A stretch of 59,039 nt of DNA, from the NCBI GenBank assembly GCA_020849035.1, contig JADLHC010000063.1, forward strand, positions 1 to 59,039, given 5' to 3'. Shown here piece after piece: positions 1-9,231 of the stretch. Each line of letters begins with the position of its first letter. Within the stretch, counting starts at the first letter, position 1. The notes below the pieces were generated by a model, which saw nothing but the letters and a program-made list of their open reading frames with translations, did no database searches and had not been told where the DNA came from. The stretch comes from Planctomycetia bacterium. GTDB taxonomy: Bacteria > Planctomycetota > MHYJ01 > WSZJ01. A program made the translations under genes and the position numbers.

Positions 1-115
1 GGCCCGGTCCTTTCTAAACGCGCGCCTCCCGGCCGGATACAGGGGGACGAGGGCGTCGGCGGCAGGGTGGCCGCCTCCTTCGCCAGGGAAAGCGCCGACT
101 TCATGGGAGGAACGG

Positions 116-2794
116 ATGCGAAAGACAGGAGGATGGGTTGTCGCCGGGTGTGCGGCCCTGCTCGCGGTAGTGCTGGCGGCGGCCGGCTGTCGACGGGTCT
201 CGCGGCACGCGACCGTCGCCCCGGGCGACGACGACATTTTCACGACCGATGACTTCCCGGGCGCGCCGGTGCAGGCGGGAAACGTGGCCGACGACGGGCG
301 GGCGATGAGTCCTTCGGGGGAGACCTACTCGCAGCTCGGGTGCTTCTTCAACGGCGATCGCGGGACGGTCATGGTCCTGTTCTTCACGGAGGGGCCCCTG
401 CCGGCGGACCCCAACCACCTGTACGCGACGCACTTCGACGGCGAGACCTGGACGCCGCCGGTGGCCATGGCGGCGGCGGACGGGCAGCCGGTGGAGTTCA
501 AGTTCGGGATGGATGCGGTGGTCGCTTTCCTGAACACGGCCGACCATGCAGACGCCGACGCGCGCGAGCGGGACGGCGACGCGATCGTCGCCTGGCTGGG
601 CCGCGACGTGGATCAGGACGGCCCCGCGCCGACCGACGGCGAGAACATCGGGGTGTACACGACCTACTTCAACGCCGGCGACCGGGACAACCCCGCCGCG
701 AACCACGGGTTCCAGGCGCTCGCGGACCGCGTGAGCGTCGAGGACGAAGCGGGAGAAGACGCTCTGTCGCTGGCGCTCGTCACCGACGGGCTGTGCGGCG
801 CCGGCTACTCCAGAATCGGGACATTCACGCACAGCTACGGGCAGGACACGACCGGAATCGTCCTCGCGTGGGCACAGCAGGAGAGCAACGACTCCCTCAT
901 CCCGGGCGCGGAGGACTCCTCGGCGCACGTCGTCTTCTTCGATCTCGGCCAGAACGGCGATCCCGCGCTCCCGCTCGTCGCCGGTCCGGACACGCGCGTC
1001 CCCGTCCTCGGCTTCGGCGCCTCCGACAGCGGCCTCGACAGCGAGGAAACCGAGGTCTCGACCTCCCTCGTCGCCTACAACAACTTCCTGTTCATGCGCG
1101 TCGCCTCCGACGACGAGGTCGGCGCCGACGTGATCATGATCCAGGACCCTCCGCTCAGCATGACGGGACCCATGACGGGATACGGCGACCCCATGATCGA
1201 CGACGGGGACGACATCACCCTGCAGGTCGTCCGCTTCGACCTCACCGACGGCACGATGTCGCCTCCGAACTCGCTCGGCAGCCTCCCGGACTCGACGGAC
1301 GCGTGGGAGAGCAACGACCAGTTCATCAGCTCCTTCGGGCACGCGATCTTCGGCGACGACGAAGGGCTCGCGCAGATCCTCGTGATTCACACGGTGCTCC
1401 TGGCGGACGCGGACGCCGTGACGGACTTCGGGAGCGGGTCGCTTGACGGGGAGCTGTTCATGACAGGGATCGATCTCCTGTCGGGGGCGGTCACCGGTTC
1501 GGTGATCCTGGACGTCGAGGACCCGGCGATCTTCGACACCGTGCTTCCGGGCGCGGTCGACGCGCGGCTCAGCCGCAACGGCGACTACATCTGGATCGCC
1601 TGGATCGAGCCCGACTCCGCCGGCGCCTCGGACGACGACGCGCTGCGCGTGGCGCAGTTCGCGACGACGCGGCTCCTCGAGGACGGGACCGTCCCTGCCG
1701 CCATCCCGCCGGTCGGCCTGCGGACGTCCCCCTCGTCCACGCTCAGCTCCGACATCGACGGCTCGGGCGTCAGCTGGCTCATGTTCCAGCACGGGCTCGA
1801 GTACGTCTGCGGCGCCCAGTCGGACCCCGACGTCATGAACCTCTTCTTCGAACACAGCGACGGCACGCAGGACGTCGTCCGCCACGCCCGCCTCACCGCC
1901 GATTTCGGCGATCCCGTCACGCCCTCCGTTGCCGTCGCCCCGTTCGAGTCCTTCGAGGACACCGAGATGGTCTTCTCCAGCCCCGTCCACCCCGGCGAAG
2001 GCCTGCGCTTCACCGCGACCGACGCCGGGGAGGGCGGGGAAGCGTTCTGCGCCTGGCGGGAGGACGTTGACGGGACGGCGGGGACCGACTACCGGGTTTT
2101 CGCGCGCCGCACCGGTTCGGGGACGGCGGCGGTGGAGATTGACTCGGCCGTGCCGGAGAAGCAGGCGCCCGTGAACAGCATCCGTCTGCTGGCGACGCCG
2201 GCGGGAAGCGAGATCGGCGCGTACGACCCGGCGACGGGGGAGGACAGCGACGTGCGGCCGCACGGCTGGACGCGGGTGCACGTGTTGATCCTCGAGAGCA
2301 ACACGTCCGAGAACTCGGGGCAGGGGTACGCGATGAGGACGCGCGTGTACCTGGCCGACAGCGACGCCTCGACGGCGTTCGGGGACCGGTTCTCGCCGTC
2401 GGCGGGGACGGACTTCGCGCCGCCGACGGAGATCAGTCTTCCGTTCGTGGACCCGGACGTGGATCACGACGCGGGGCTGTACGGGTTCGGCGCGGCCGGC
2501 GACTCGGTCGCGGTCTGGTTCACGGAGCTGGGGCACCTGTACTACCAGGAGTACGCGGACGACCGGCGCGGCGACGTTGCGTCGGGGTGGCTCGAGACGG
2601 ACGGCGTGTCGGACCCGGCGCTCGTGGACGATGATACGGCGGTCGAGCTGGACGCCCCGTCCCCGAGAGTCGCCGTGTACTCGCCGGCGTGCACGTGCGA
2701 CAACCTGCACGGCGCCATCGCGTTCTGGGTGAAGGTCCTCGACCCCTCGATCGGGCACAACCGGCTCCAGGTCCGCGTCCGCGACCGGGAGTAG
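116..2794 (+). CDS. Large exported lipoprotein of unknown function
   Basis: The 892-residue product starts with a lipoprotein signal peptide: basic MRK, a hydrophobic run, then LAAAGC with the lipidated Cys at residue 25. It should therefore be anchored in a membrane outside the cytoplasm. The mature part is acidic, rich in Asp, Gly and Thr, and has repeated D-x-D-x-D/G stretches (for example DVDQDG and DDGDD) that could bind calcium. No known domain is recognisable; the spaced repeats of hydrophobic strands would suit a beta-propeller or beta-sandwich, which is inference. GGAGG lies 5 bases before the ATG and fixes the start. A strong terminator follows at once, so it looks monocistronic. 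The opposite strand is open over the same span, but it has no signal peptide and an Arg/Val-skewed composition typical of antisense frames. Confidence 0.85.
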   Translation: MRKTGGWVVAGCAALLAVVLAAAGCRRVSRHATVAPGDDDIFTTDDFPGAPVQAGNVADDGRAMSPSGETYSQLGCFFNGDRGTVMVLFFTEGPLPADPNHLYATHFDGETWTPPVAMAAADGQPVEFKFGMDAVVAFLNTADHADADARERDGDAIVAWLGRDVDQDGPAPTDGENIGVYTTYFNAGDRDNPAANHGFQALADRVSVEDEAGEDALSLALVTDGLCGAGYSRIGTFTHSYGQDTTGIVLAWAQQESNDSLIPGAEDSSAHVVFFDLGQNGDPALPLVAGPDTRVPVLGFGASDSGLDSEETEVSTSLVAYNNFLFMRVASDDEVGADVIMIQDPPLSMTGPMTGYGDPMIDDGDDITLQVVRFDLTDGTMSPPNSLGSLPDSTDAWESNDQFISSFGHAIFGDDEGLAQILVIHTVLLADADAVTDFGSGSLDGELFMTGIDLLSGAVTGSVILDVEDPAIFDTVLPGAVDARLSRNGDYIWIAWIEPDSAGASDDDALRVAQFATTRLLEDGTVPAAIPPVGLRTSPSSTLSSDIDGSGVSWLMFQHGLEYVCGAQSDPDVMNLFFEHSDGTQDVVRHARLTADFGDPVTPSVAVAPFESFEDTEMVFSSPVHPGEGLRFTATDAGEGGEAFCAWREDVDGTAGTDYRVFARRTGSGTAAVEIDSAVPEKQAPVNSIRLLATPAGSEIGAYDPATGEDSDVRPHGWTRVHVLILESNTSENSGQGYAMRTRVYLADSDASTAFGDRFSPSAGTDFAPPTEISLPFVDPDVDHDAGLYGFGAAGDSVAVWFTELGHLYYQEYADDRRGDVASGWLETDGVSDPALVDDDTAVELDAPSPRVAVYSPACTCDNLHGAIAFWVKVLDPSIGHNRLQVRVRDRE

Positions 2795-2810
2795 TTTCCC
2801 CGCCACGCAC

Positions 2811-2843
2811 GGCCGCCCGGCCCCCGGCCGGGCGGCCTTTTTT
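2811..2843 (+). terminator. Rho-independent terminator after the first lipoprotein gene
   Basis: A perfect 12-bp G+C stem (GGCCGCCCGGCC paired with GGCCGGGCGGCC) with a CCC loop is followed directly by six T residues. It sits 17 bases after the stop codon. Confidence 0.9.
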
Positions 2844-2860
2844 CGTGCCCGGATTTACCC

Positions 2861-2889
2861 TTCGCTTCCCCACGCACCCCCTCTATGAT
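2861..2889 (+). promoter_or_regulatory. Promoter of the aconitase-family gene
   Basis: TTCGCT (2861-2866) and TATGAT (2884-2889) are separated by 17 bases. Transcription would begin at about 2896, so the message would start at or next to the ATG at 2897. The ATG at 2885 lies inside the -10 box and cannot then be the start. Confidence 0.55.
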
Positions 2890-2896
2890 CGCCCGC

Positions 2897-4870
2897 ATGA
2901 ACAAGCCGCACCCCATGACGCTCACCCAGAAGATCCTGGCCGCCCACGCGATCGGCCTCACCCGCCCGTACGTCCGCACCGGCGACATCCTGCAGGTCAA
3001 GGTGGACTGGACCATCGCCTCCGAGCTGGCCTGGAACGGCATGGACCGCACCTACGAGCTCCTCGGACGCCCCCCGGTCCACGACAAGGACCGCTTCTTC
3101 CTCGCCGTCGACCACACCGTCGACCCGGTCACGCTCGCGAGCGACAAGCGCGCCCAGAAACTGACCCAGCTCTCCCGCGATTTCGCGAAGGAAGCCGGCA
3201 TCACGCACTTCTACGACGCCAACGTCACCATCCTCCACACCAAGTTCTACAGGGACCTCGTGCAGCCGGGCGAGATCGTCCTCGGCGCGGACTCGCACAC
3301 GTCGTCGCACGGCGGCATGGGCGCGTTCTCCATCGGGCTCGGCGGCGCGGACATCACCGCGGCGATGGTCCTCGGCACGAGCTGGATCGAGGTCCCCGAG
3401 GCGATCGAGGTCGTCTACTCCGGCTCGCCCCAGTTCGGGATCGGCGGCAAGGACATCATCCTCAAGACCCTCGGCGACCTCGGCCGCAACACCGTCGCCA
3501 TGGAGCGCTCCGTCGAGTACCGCGGCGACGGCGTGCGCGAGCTCACCACCGACGCCCGCTTCACCATCGCCAACATGACCGCCGAGTTCGGCGGCCTCAA
3601 CGGGATCTTCGAGGCGGACGGGCAGGTGGCGGCGTGGCTCTCGAAGCGCCGCTCGCACGGCGACGGCGCGCGGTACTTCCGCGCCGACGACGGCGCTCCG
3701 TACGTCGCGCGCTACCCGATCGACCTGGCGAAGATCGTCCCGCTCGTCGCGAAGCCCTTCAGCCCCGACAACGTCGCGACGGCGGAAGCGCACGCGGGGA
3801 TGGACCTCCACGGCGCGTTCATCGGGGCGTGCACGACGACGGAAGAGGAGCTGGTGCTGTCGGCGCTGGTGCTGGAGCAGGTCCTCAAGGAACAGTCGCC
3901 GGTGGCGTCGACGAAGCGGATCGTGGTGCCGGGCGACCTGTCGATCCAGCGCAACCTGCAGGAGCGCGGCCTCTGGAAGATCTACGAGCAGGCGGGGTTC
4001 CGCGTCTCGGTCCCGGGCTGCTCGATGTGCCTCGGCATCGCGAGCGAGAAGGCAGGCAAGGGCGAGACCTGGATCTCGTCCCAGAACCGCAACTTCCCCA
4101 ACCGCATGGGCGAGGGGTCGTTCGCGTGGCTTGCCTCCGGCCCGACCGTCGCGGCCTCTGCCGTCTCGATGAAGGTCGCCGATCCGCGGAAGTTCCTGGA
4201 CCGGATCGATCGCGAGCGCTACGAGAAGCTCCTCGGCCGGGACCGCAAGGCGCGTCTCCCCGAGGTTTTCACGACCGAGCCCGAGCTCGACATCGTCCCC
4301 GCCCACGCCGCAGCCAGCGAGGCCGGCGAGGACAAGCCGTGGACCGTCCGCGGCCGCGTCCAGAAGTTCGGCGACAACATCGACACCGACGCCATCATCC
4401 CCGGCGAATTCTGCCACCTCACGAAGTTCGAGGACCTCGGCGAGAAGTGCTTCCACTTCGTCAAGCCCGGCTTCGCGGAGCGGGTCCGGAAGGGCCAGAC
4501 GATCGTGGTGGCGGGGCAGGGGTGGGGGAGCGGCTCCTCGCGCGAGCAGGCGGTGTGGGCGCTCCAGGGCGCCGGGATCAAGCTGGTGATCGCGAAGAGC
4601 TACGCGTTCATCCACAAACGCAACCTGGTGAACGAGGCGCTGCCGTTCCTGGTCGTGAGCGACGAGGCCTTCTACGCGGCGGTCGCGGACGACACGGAGC
4701 TGTCGGTGAACGTGAACACGGGCGAGATCACCCTTCCGCTGAGCGAGAAGAAGTTCCAGGCGGAGCCGCTGACGGCGATCGTGAAGTCGCTTCTGCGCGA
4801 GAACGGCCTCGTGCCGGCGATCAAGCGGCACGGCGCGCAGGTGTTCGAACTGCTGGCGGCCGGCGTGTAG
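2897..4870 (+). CDS. Fused aconitase-family hydro-lyase (3-isopropylmalate dehydratase/homoaconitase type)
   Basis: The 657-residue protein joins a LeuC-type catalytic part (residues about 1-450) to a LeuD-type swivel domain (about 480-657). In leucine biosynthesis the family isomerises 2- to 3-isopropylmalate with a 4Fe-4S cluster; related enzymes act on homocitrate, citrate or methylcitrate. Visible motifs are the ADSHTSSHGG loop, one cluster Cys in IGACTTTEEE (residue about 311), the other two in GCSMCLG (about 374-378), and GSGSSREQA in the swivel. Bacterial LeuC and LeuD are normally separate polypeptides, so the fusion is notable. IGACTTT replaces the usual IGSCTNS/R, which leaves the substrate uncertain. 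The start at 2897 is preferred because the ATG at 2885 overlaps a -10 box. No other leucine gene lies nearby. Confidence 0.9.
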   Translation: MNKPHPMTLTQKILAAHAIGLTRPYVRTGDILQVKVDWTIASELAWNGMDRTYELLGRPPVHDKDRFFLAVDHTVDPVTLASDKRAQKLTQLSRDFAKEAGITHFYDANVTILHTKFYRDLVQPGEIVLGADSHTSSHGGMGAFSIGLGGADITAAMVLGTSWIEVPEAIEVVYSGSPQFGIGGKDIILKTLGDLGRNTVAMERSVEYRGDGVRELTTDARFTIANMTAEFGGLNGIFEADGQVAAWLSKRRSHGDGARYFRADDGAPYVARYPIDLAKIVPLVAKPFSPDNVATAEAHAGMDLHGAFIGACTTTEEELVLSALVLEQVLKEQSPVASTKRIVVPGDLSIQRNLQERGLWKIYEQAGFRVSVPGCSMCLGIASEKAGKGETWISSQNRNFPNRMGEGSFAWLASGPTVAASAVSMKVADPRKFLDRIDRERYEKLLGRDRKARLPEVFTTEPELDIVPAHAAASEAGEDKPWTVRGRVQKFGDNIDTDAIIPGEFCHLTKFEDLGEKCFHFVKPGFAERVRKGQTIVVAGQGWGSGSSREQAVWALQGAGIKLVIAKSYAFIHKRNLVNEALPFLVVSDEAFYAAVADDTELSVNVNTGEITLPLSEKKFQAEPLTAIVKSLLRENGLVPAIKRHGAQVFELLAAGV

Positions 4871-4872
4871 CC

Positions 4873-6081
4873 ATGCGCGCGGCGCGGCTGGTCCTGGCGG
4901 CGTTTTTCGCCGCGACCACGGCCGCGGCCGCGAAACCGCCGGACTGGGACCCCGCCACGGTGTCGCCGGCGTGCCCGTGGTGCGAGGCGACCCTTTCGTG
5001 GGGCGGAACCCTGTGCTACTCCTGCCAGGGCCGCGTCGAGTGGGCCCTGCCCCCCGCGCCGCGCACCGCGGAGGAGGCCTGGCGCTACGCGGTCGCAGCG
5101 ATCTCGCAGCGCGACCGCGAGTTCCTGGCGGTGCTCGTGGAGGGGGACGCGGCGGAAAACGAGCGCCGGCTGGCGATCGCGCCGCTCATGCGGTTCGCTT
5201 CGGCCGCGCCCGCCGGCGACGGGCAGCGCGTCGTCGTGCGCGCCATGGACCGGGCGACGGTCATGGTCCTCGCGTGGTCCGGCGGGAAGTTCCGGAAGGA
5301 ATGGGAAGCGCACAGGCCGCTCCGGAACCAGGGGGAGGCGGTGAAGGCGATGCGGGCGGCGGCGGCGGCGGAGAAGCGCCTTCGCGCCGAGGATCTGGAC
5401 GGGAACGGGCAGGAGGACTACTGGACGGGGGACTGGTCGGGGCTCGCGCGGCTTGCGGGGCCGGACGGGAGCGCGGTCGCGCTGCTGCCCGAGGGGGCCG
5501 GCGCCGCGGACTTGCGGCCTCTCGCCGCTTCCGCTCCCGGCGCGCAGCGCCCGCGCCTTCTCGACGCCGCGCCGTCCGCGCCGTGGAACGGATACCGGTT
5601 CGCCGCGCTCGAGCTCGACGAGGCCGGGCAGCCCCTCGCCTCCGACGGGCCCGATCCGGACTCCGATCCGCACGAGCACGCCTCGAAGTTCGCGTTCATC
5701 GCCGTGCCCGCGGAACCCGGCGTGACCGGCTACGCGAGCCTGGTCCTCTGCGAGGACGGCCGCGTCTGGGCGCGGGAATTCGCGGGCGCCGCCGATCCCG
5801 CCCCCGGCGCCCTCTTCCCCGAAGACGCCGTCGCGATCGCCGACGCCATCCGCGGACTCGACGCCGAGGACGCCGTCGCCCGCGACGCCGCCCAGGGCAA
5901 GCTCCTGTCCTTCGGTCGCCGGGCGAGACCCTCCATCGAAACCGCCCTCAAGACCGCTTCCCCGGAAGCACGCCACCGCCTCCGGCTCGTCCTCGAGGAC
6001 CTCGACACCGCTTCCCCGGACCTCCGCGCCTGGCCCGCGAAGTCGAAGGACCTGCTCGACGCGGGCTGGCAGCAGTTCTAG
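4873..6081 (+). CDS. Exported zinc-ribbon protein with a DUF2950-like module
   Basis: The 402-residue product has a signal peptide (RAARLVLAAFFAATTAAAA) followed by a CPWC...CYSC arrangement at about residues 33-50, which would suit a small zinc ribbon. The middle contains a DLDGNGQEDYW segment, a calcium-loop-like sequence. At about residues 235-310, GYRFAALELDE, then FAFIAVPAEPGVTGY, then EDGRVWAREF resembles the strand pattern of DUF2950 proteins. Function is unknown. It starts 2 bases after the dehydratase stop codon and may be cotranscribed with it, though no functional link is evident. The ATG gives a clean signal peptide. Confidence 0.8.
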   Translation: MRAARLVLAAFFAATTAAAAKPPDWDPATVSPACPWCEATLSWGGTLCYSCQGRVEWALPPAPRTAEEAWRYAVAAISQRDREFLAVLVEGDAAENERRLAIAPLMRFASAAPAGDGQRVVVRAMDRATVMVLAWSGGKFRKEWEAHRPLRNQGEAVKAMRAAAAAEKRLRAEDLDGNGQEDYWTGDWSGLARLAGPDGSAVALLPEGAGAADLRPLAASAPGAQRPRLLDAAPSAPWNGYRFAALELDEAGQPLASDGPDPDSDPHEHASKFAFIAVPAEPGVTGYASLVLCEDGRVWAREFAGAADPAPGALFPEDAVAIADAIRGLDAEDAVARDAAQGKLLSFGRRARPSIETALKTASPEARHRLRLVLEDLDTASPDLRAWPAKSKDLLDAGWQQF

Positions 6082-6090
6082 GAAGGGCCG

Positions 6091-6492
6091 TCAGCGGAGG
6101 TCCTGTCCCCCCGCCATCGTCTTCTCGAAGCGGTCCGCGGTCTCGCCGATGTACTGCAGCGACGCGAGCAGGTGATTCGGCGTCGTCTCGGCGAGCATGA
6201 GCGTCTCCTGGATCACGAGGTCCTCGCCGTCGATGCAGAGCGAACCGTGAGTCAGCCCGGTGTTCATGCGAAGCGCCATCGTGGGCCGCTGGCTCGACAA
6301 CGCCGCGGCCGGCGCGATCCTGGACTTCAGGCGCCCGTACTGGCGTCCGCCCTCCTCGAACGTCGTCACGACGACCTGCTGCTTGCGCCCACCCTTGAGG
6401 TCCAGCGTCACGAGCCAGCTGCCGCCGGTCTCGCGGATGTTGATCCACTTGCCCTGCTCGACCGTCTTCTGCAGCAGTTCGCGCATTTCCAT
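6091..6492 (-). CDS. Small cytoplasmic protein, possibly YbjN-like fold
   Basis: The 133-residue protein has no signal peptide or membrane segment. It begins MEMRELLQKTVEQGKW, then alternates strands and helices (SWLVTLDL, QQVVVTTFEEGG, MALRMNTGLTHGSLCID, DLVIQETLMLAE, HLLASLQYIGETADRFEK). That layout resembles the YbjN / type III secretion chaperone-like fold, where an alpha-beta sandwich ends in a helix. This is a fold-level impression only. The start is supported by GGAG 8 bases upstream and a TATACT -10 box at 6520-6525. Its stop lies 9 bases from the convergent stop of the exported protein gene. Confidence 0.75.
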   Translation of the reverse strand: MEMRELLQKTVEQGKWINIRETGGSWLVTLDLKGGRKQQVVVTTFEEGGRQYGRLKSRIAPAAALSSQRPTMALRMNTGLTHGSLCIDGEDLVIQETLMLAETTPNHLLASLQYIGETADRFEKTMAGGQDLR

Positions 6493-6519
6493 GGGCGTTC
6501 TCCGTAGGGTAGGGCGGGA

Positions 6520-6525
6520 AGTATA
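6520..6525 (-). promoter_or_regulatory. -10 box of the YbjN-like gene
   Basis: TATACT on the minus strand, 27 bases before the ATG at 6492, with an SD-like GGAG between. The -35 element is not clear (TCGCCA is near the expected place). Confidence 0.5.
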
Positions 6526-6641
6526 GCGCGAGGGCTGGCGCGCTGGCGAGCCGGCGGGCTGAAGGCACCGGGAGCCGCGAGAATTCGGAGTTCGTGAACC
6601 GGGAGTCCCGCCGTGAGGTCCTTCTTCCCCAGCTTGCCGGC

Positions 6642-9131
6642 CTACTTCCCGGCTTCCCCGAACAGGGTCCTCTGAAGCGCCTTCGCCGCGCTCGCCTGCC
6701 GCGCGAACTTCGGCCGGTCCGCAACTTCCAGCTCCTGGTCCTCGAGTCGCTTCAGGATCTGCCCCGCGCGCTCGACGACGGGCTTCGGCAGCCCGGCGAG
6801 CTGCGCGACGTGGACGCCGTAGGAGCGGTCGGTGGCGCCGGGGGCGATGCGGTGGGTGAAGACGACGCGGCCCTGGTGCTCGCGGACCTGGACGTGGAGG
6901 TTGCGGAGGCCGGGGAGGGCGCGGGCAAGCTCGGTGAGCTCGTGGTAGTGGGTGGCAAAGAGGGTGCGGGCGCCGACGCGGTCGTGGAGGTATTCGGTGA
7001 CGGCCCAGGCGATGGAGAGGCCGTCGAAGGTCGAGGTGCCGCGGCCGATCTCGTCGAGGATGACGAGGGAGCGCGGCGTCGCGTTGTGGAGGATCGCGGC
7101 GGTCTCGGTCATCTCGACCATGAACGTCGAGTTGCCGCGCGCCAGCTCGTCGCCGGCCCCGACGCGGGTGAAGATGCGGTCCACGGCGCCGATGCGCGCG
7201 GCGGCGGCGGGGACGAAGCTGCCGGCCTGCGCCAGCAGCACGATGAGCGCGACCTGGCGGATGTACGTGGACTTTCCCGCCATGTTCGGGCCGGTGATGA
7301 GCCCGATCCGCGCGCCTTCGGCGTCGAGCGCGGCGTCGTTGGGGACGAAGCGGTCCTGGGTGAAGCGCTCGAGGACGGGGTGGCGGCCGTCGCGGATTTC
7401 GAGGGCGCCGGAGTCGTCCACGACCGGGCGGGCGTAGCGGTGCTCGACGGCGACCTGCGCCATGGAGGCGACGACGTCGAGCTCGGCGACGGCCGCGGCC
7501 GTGCGCAGGAGCGTCCCGACGCCCTTCGCGGCCCGCTCGCGCAGCTCGAGGAAGACCTCGTACTCGCGCTTCTTGCCGGCGCTGTCCGCGTTGAGGACCT
7601 CGGTCTCGCGCTCCTTCAGGTCGGGGGTGATGTAGCGCTCGGCGTTCTTCGTCGTCTGCTTGCGGATGTACTCGGGTGGGACCTGGCCCTTCCCGGCCTG
7701 AGCGTGGGTGATCTCGATGTAGTACCCGAACACCTGGTTGAACCCGACCTTCACCGGGATGCCGGTGCGCTTCTGCTCGTCCGCCTGGAAGCGGGCGATC
7801 CACGACTGGCCGTCTCGCTGCAGCGATCTGAGGCGGTCGAGTTCCGCGTCGAAGCCGTCGCGGATGAGGCCGCCGTCCTTGAGCTGGAGCGGGGGGTCGT
7901 CGGCGAGGGCCTTGACCAGCGTGGCGGCGAGGTCTTCCTGCGGGTCGAGCGTCGCGGCGACGTCGGTCGTGAGCGCGGCCTTCGCGGTGGCGAGCGCGTC
8001 CTTCAGCTCCGGGACCTGCTGGAGCGTCACGGCGACGCCGGCGAGGTCGCGGGCGTTTGCGCGGCCGCTGCCGATGCGCGCCGCGAGGCGCTCGAGGTCG
8101 CCCATGCGGCGCATCGCGGCCTGCAGCTCCTGGCGGAAGAGGTGCTGCTCCGCCAGCTCCTGCACGGCGTCGTGCCGCCGCGCGATCGCCGCGACGTCGC
8201 GCAGCGGGCAGAGCAGCCAGTCGCGCAGGAGCCGCGCGCCCATCGCCGTCGACGTCCGGTCGAGGACCCCGAGAAGCGTCTCTCCCTCGTCCCCGCCCCG
8301 CATCGTCCGCGTCAGCTCCAGCCCCAGCTGCGTCGCCCGGTCCAGGAACACCCGGCCGTCCCGCGAGAACGGCGCCAGCCGCGCCAGGTGCCGCAGCTCC
8401 GTCCGCTGGGTCCGCCTCAGGTACTCCACGACGGCGGCGGCGGCGGGAAGCGGAATCCCCTCCAGCCCAAACCCCGCCGTGCCCGCGGTCCCGAAGTGCT
8501 TCCCCAGCACCTCGTCGCTCCGCGCGGGCTCGAAGTCCCACTCCGGCGCGCCCGTCACGCAGACCTTCAGCGCGTCCTTCACCGGCGCCAGCCACTCCTC
8601 CTCGCGCTGGTTCTCGGGCACGAGCAACTCCGACGGCGCCAGCCGCGTCAGCTCATCCAGCAGCTCGCGCTCCGGCAGCCCCTCGACGCAGAACTGCCCC
8701 GTCGAGAGGTCCGCCCACGCCAGCGAGAACACCCCGCCCTTCGTCGGGCACGCCGCAGCAAGGAAGTTCGCCGCCCTTGCGTTGAGCAGGTTCTGCTCCG
8801 TCAGCGTCCCCGGCGTCATCACCCGAACCACCGCCCGCTCCACCAGCCCTTCCGCCTCCTCCGCCTCCTGCGTCTGCTCGCACACCGCGACCTTGAACCC
8901 CTGCCGCAGCAGCTTCGCGACGTAATTCTCGTACGAGTGCACCGGCACCCCCGCCATCGGCACCGCCGCCTCGCCCTTGAACCGCGACGTCAGCGTGATC
9001 CCCAGCGCCCGCGCCGCCGTCTTCGCGTCCTCGTAGAACATCTCGTAGAAGTCGCCGAGGCGGAAGAAGAGCAGCTCGTCGGGATGCTGCCTCTTGATCG
9101 CGAGGTACTGCTCCATCAGCGGCGTCGCCAT
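6642..9131 (-). CDS. mutS: DNA mismatch repair ATPase MutS
   Basis: The 829-residue protein is MutS, which recognises mismatches and small loops and signals to MutL. The mismatch-wedge Phe-x-Glu is F28-Y29-E30 in GDFYEMF. The Walker A motif is GPNMAGKST at about residue 614, followed by the Walker B region VILDEIGRGTSTFDG and the helix-turn-helix dimer region GATDRSYGVHVAQLAGLP. Length is close to the usual 850. It begins MATPLMEQY, normal for the family, with little Shine-Dalgarno sequence upstream. No mutL lies in the window. It is divergent from the exported TPR-type gene that begins at 9232. Confidence 0.97.
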   Translation of the reverse strand: MATPLMEQYLAIKRQHPDELLFFRLGDFYEMFYEDAKTAARALGITLTSRFKGEAAVPMAGVPVHSYENYVAKLLRQGFKVAVCEQTQEAEEAEGLVERAVVRVMTPGTLTEQNLLNARAANFLAAACPTKGGVFSLAWADLSTGQFCVEGLPERELLDELTRLAPSELLVPENQREEEWLAPVKDALKVCVTGAPEWDFEPARSDEVLGKHFGTAGTAGFGLEGIPLPAAAAVVEYLRRTQRTELRHLARLAPFSRDGRVFLDRATQLGLELTRTMRGGDEGETLLGVLDRTSTAMGARLLRDWLLCPLRDVAAIARRHDAVQELAEQHLFRQELQAAMRRMGDLERLAARIGSGRANARDLAGVAVTLQQVPELKDALATAKAALTTDVAATLDPQEDLAATLVKALADDPPLQLKDGGLIRDGFDAELDRLRSLQRDGQSWIARFQADEQKRTGIPVKVGFNQVFGYYIEITHAQAGKGQVPPEYIRKQTTKNAERYITPDLKERETEVLNADSAGKKREYEVFLELRERAAKGVGTLLRTAAAVAELDVVASMAQVAVEHRYARPVVDDSGALEIRDGRHPVLERFTQDRFVPNDAALDAEGARIGLITGPNMAGKSTYIRQVALIVLLAQAGSFVPAAAARIGAVDRIFTRVGAGDELARGNSTFMVEMTETAAILHNATPRSLVILDEIGRGTSTFDGLSIAWAVTEYLHDRVGARTLFATHYHELTELARALPGLRNLHVQVREHQGRVVFTHRIAPGATDRSYGVHVAQLAGLPKPVVERAGQILKRLEDQELEVADRPKFARQASAAKALQRTLFGEAGK

Positions 9132-9172
9132 GCGGCGGAGTCTGAGCGAGCCGGGCCCCGCGTGTCAATCCG

Positions 9173-9203
9173 TTGGGGCGGCGACCGCGCCCCGTGCTAT
9201 CGT
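9173..9203 (+). promoter_or_regulatory. Putative promoter upstream of the TPR-type gene
   Basis: TTGGGG (9173-9178) and a -10-like GCTATC/TATCGT (9196-9203) lie 17-19 bases apart in the mutS divergent spacer, ahead of GGAG and the ATG at 9232. The match is moderate. Confidence 0.4.
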
Positions 9204-9231
9204 CCGCGCAACGACCATCCACGGAGACACC

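Noticed and set aside
101..2806. Long open frame on the minus strand opposite the first lipoprotein gene
   Set aside because: It mirrors the plus-strand gene exactly, has Arg/Val/His-skewed composition and no signal or domain; such antisense frames are expected at this G+C level.
2885..2896. ATG at 2885 as start of the dehydratase
   Set aside because: It overlaps TATGAT, which is spaced 17 bases from TTCGCT; translation would need sequence upstream of the mapped start of transcription.
2855..4831. 658-codon minus-strand frame opposite the dehydratase gene
   Set aside because: The plus strand carries unmistakable aconitase motifs, and the minus frame has a composition artefact of the G+C-rich third positions.
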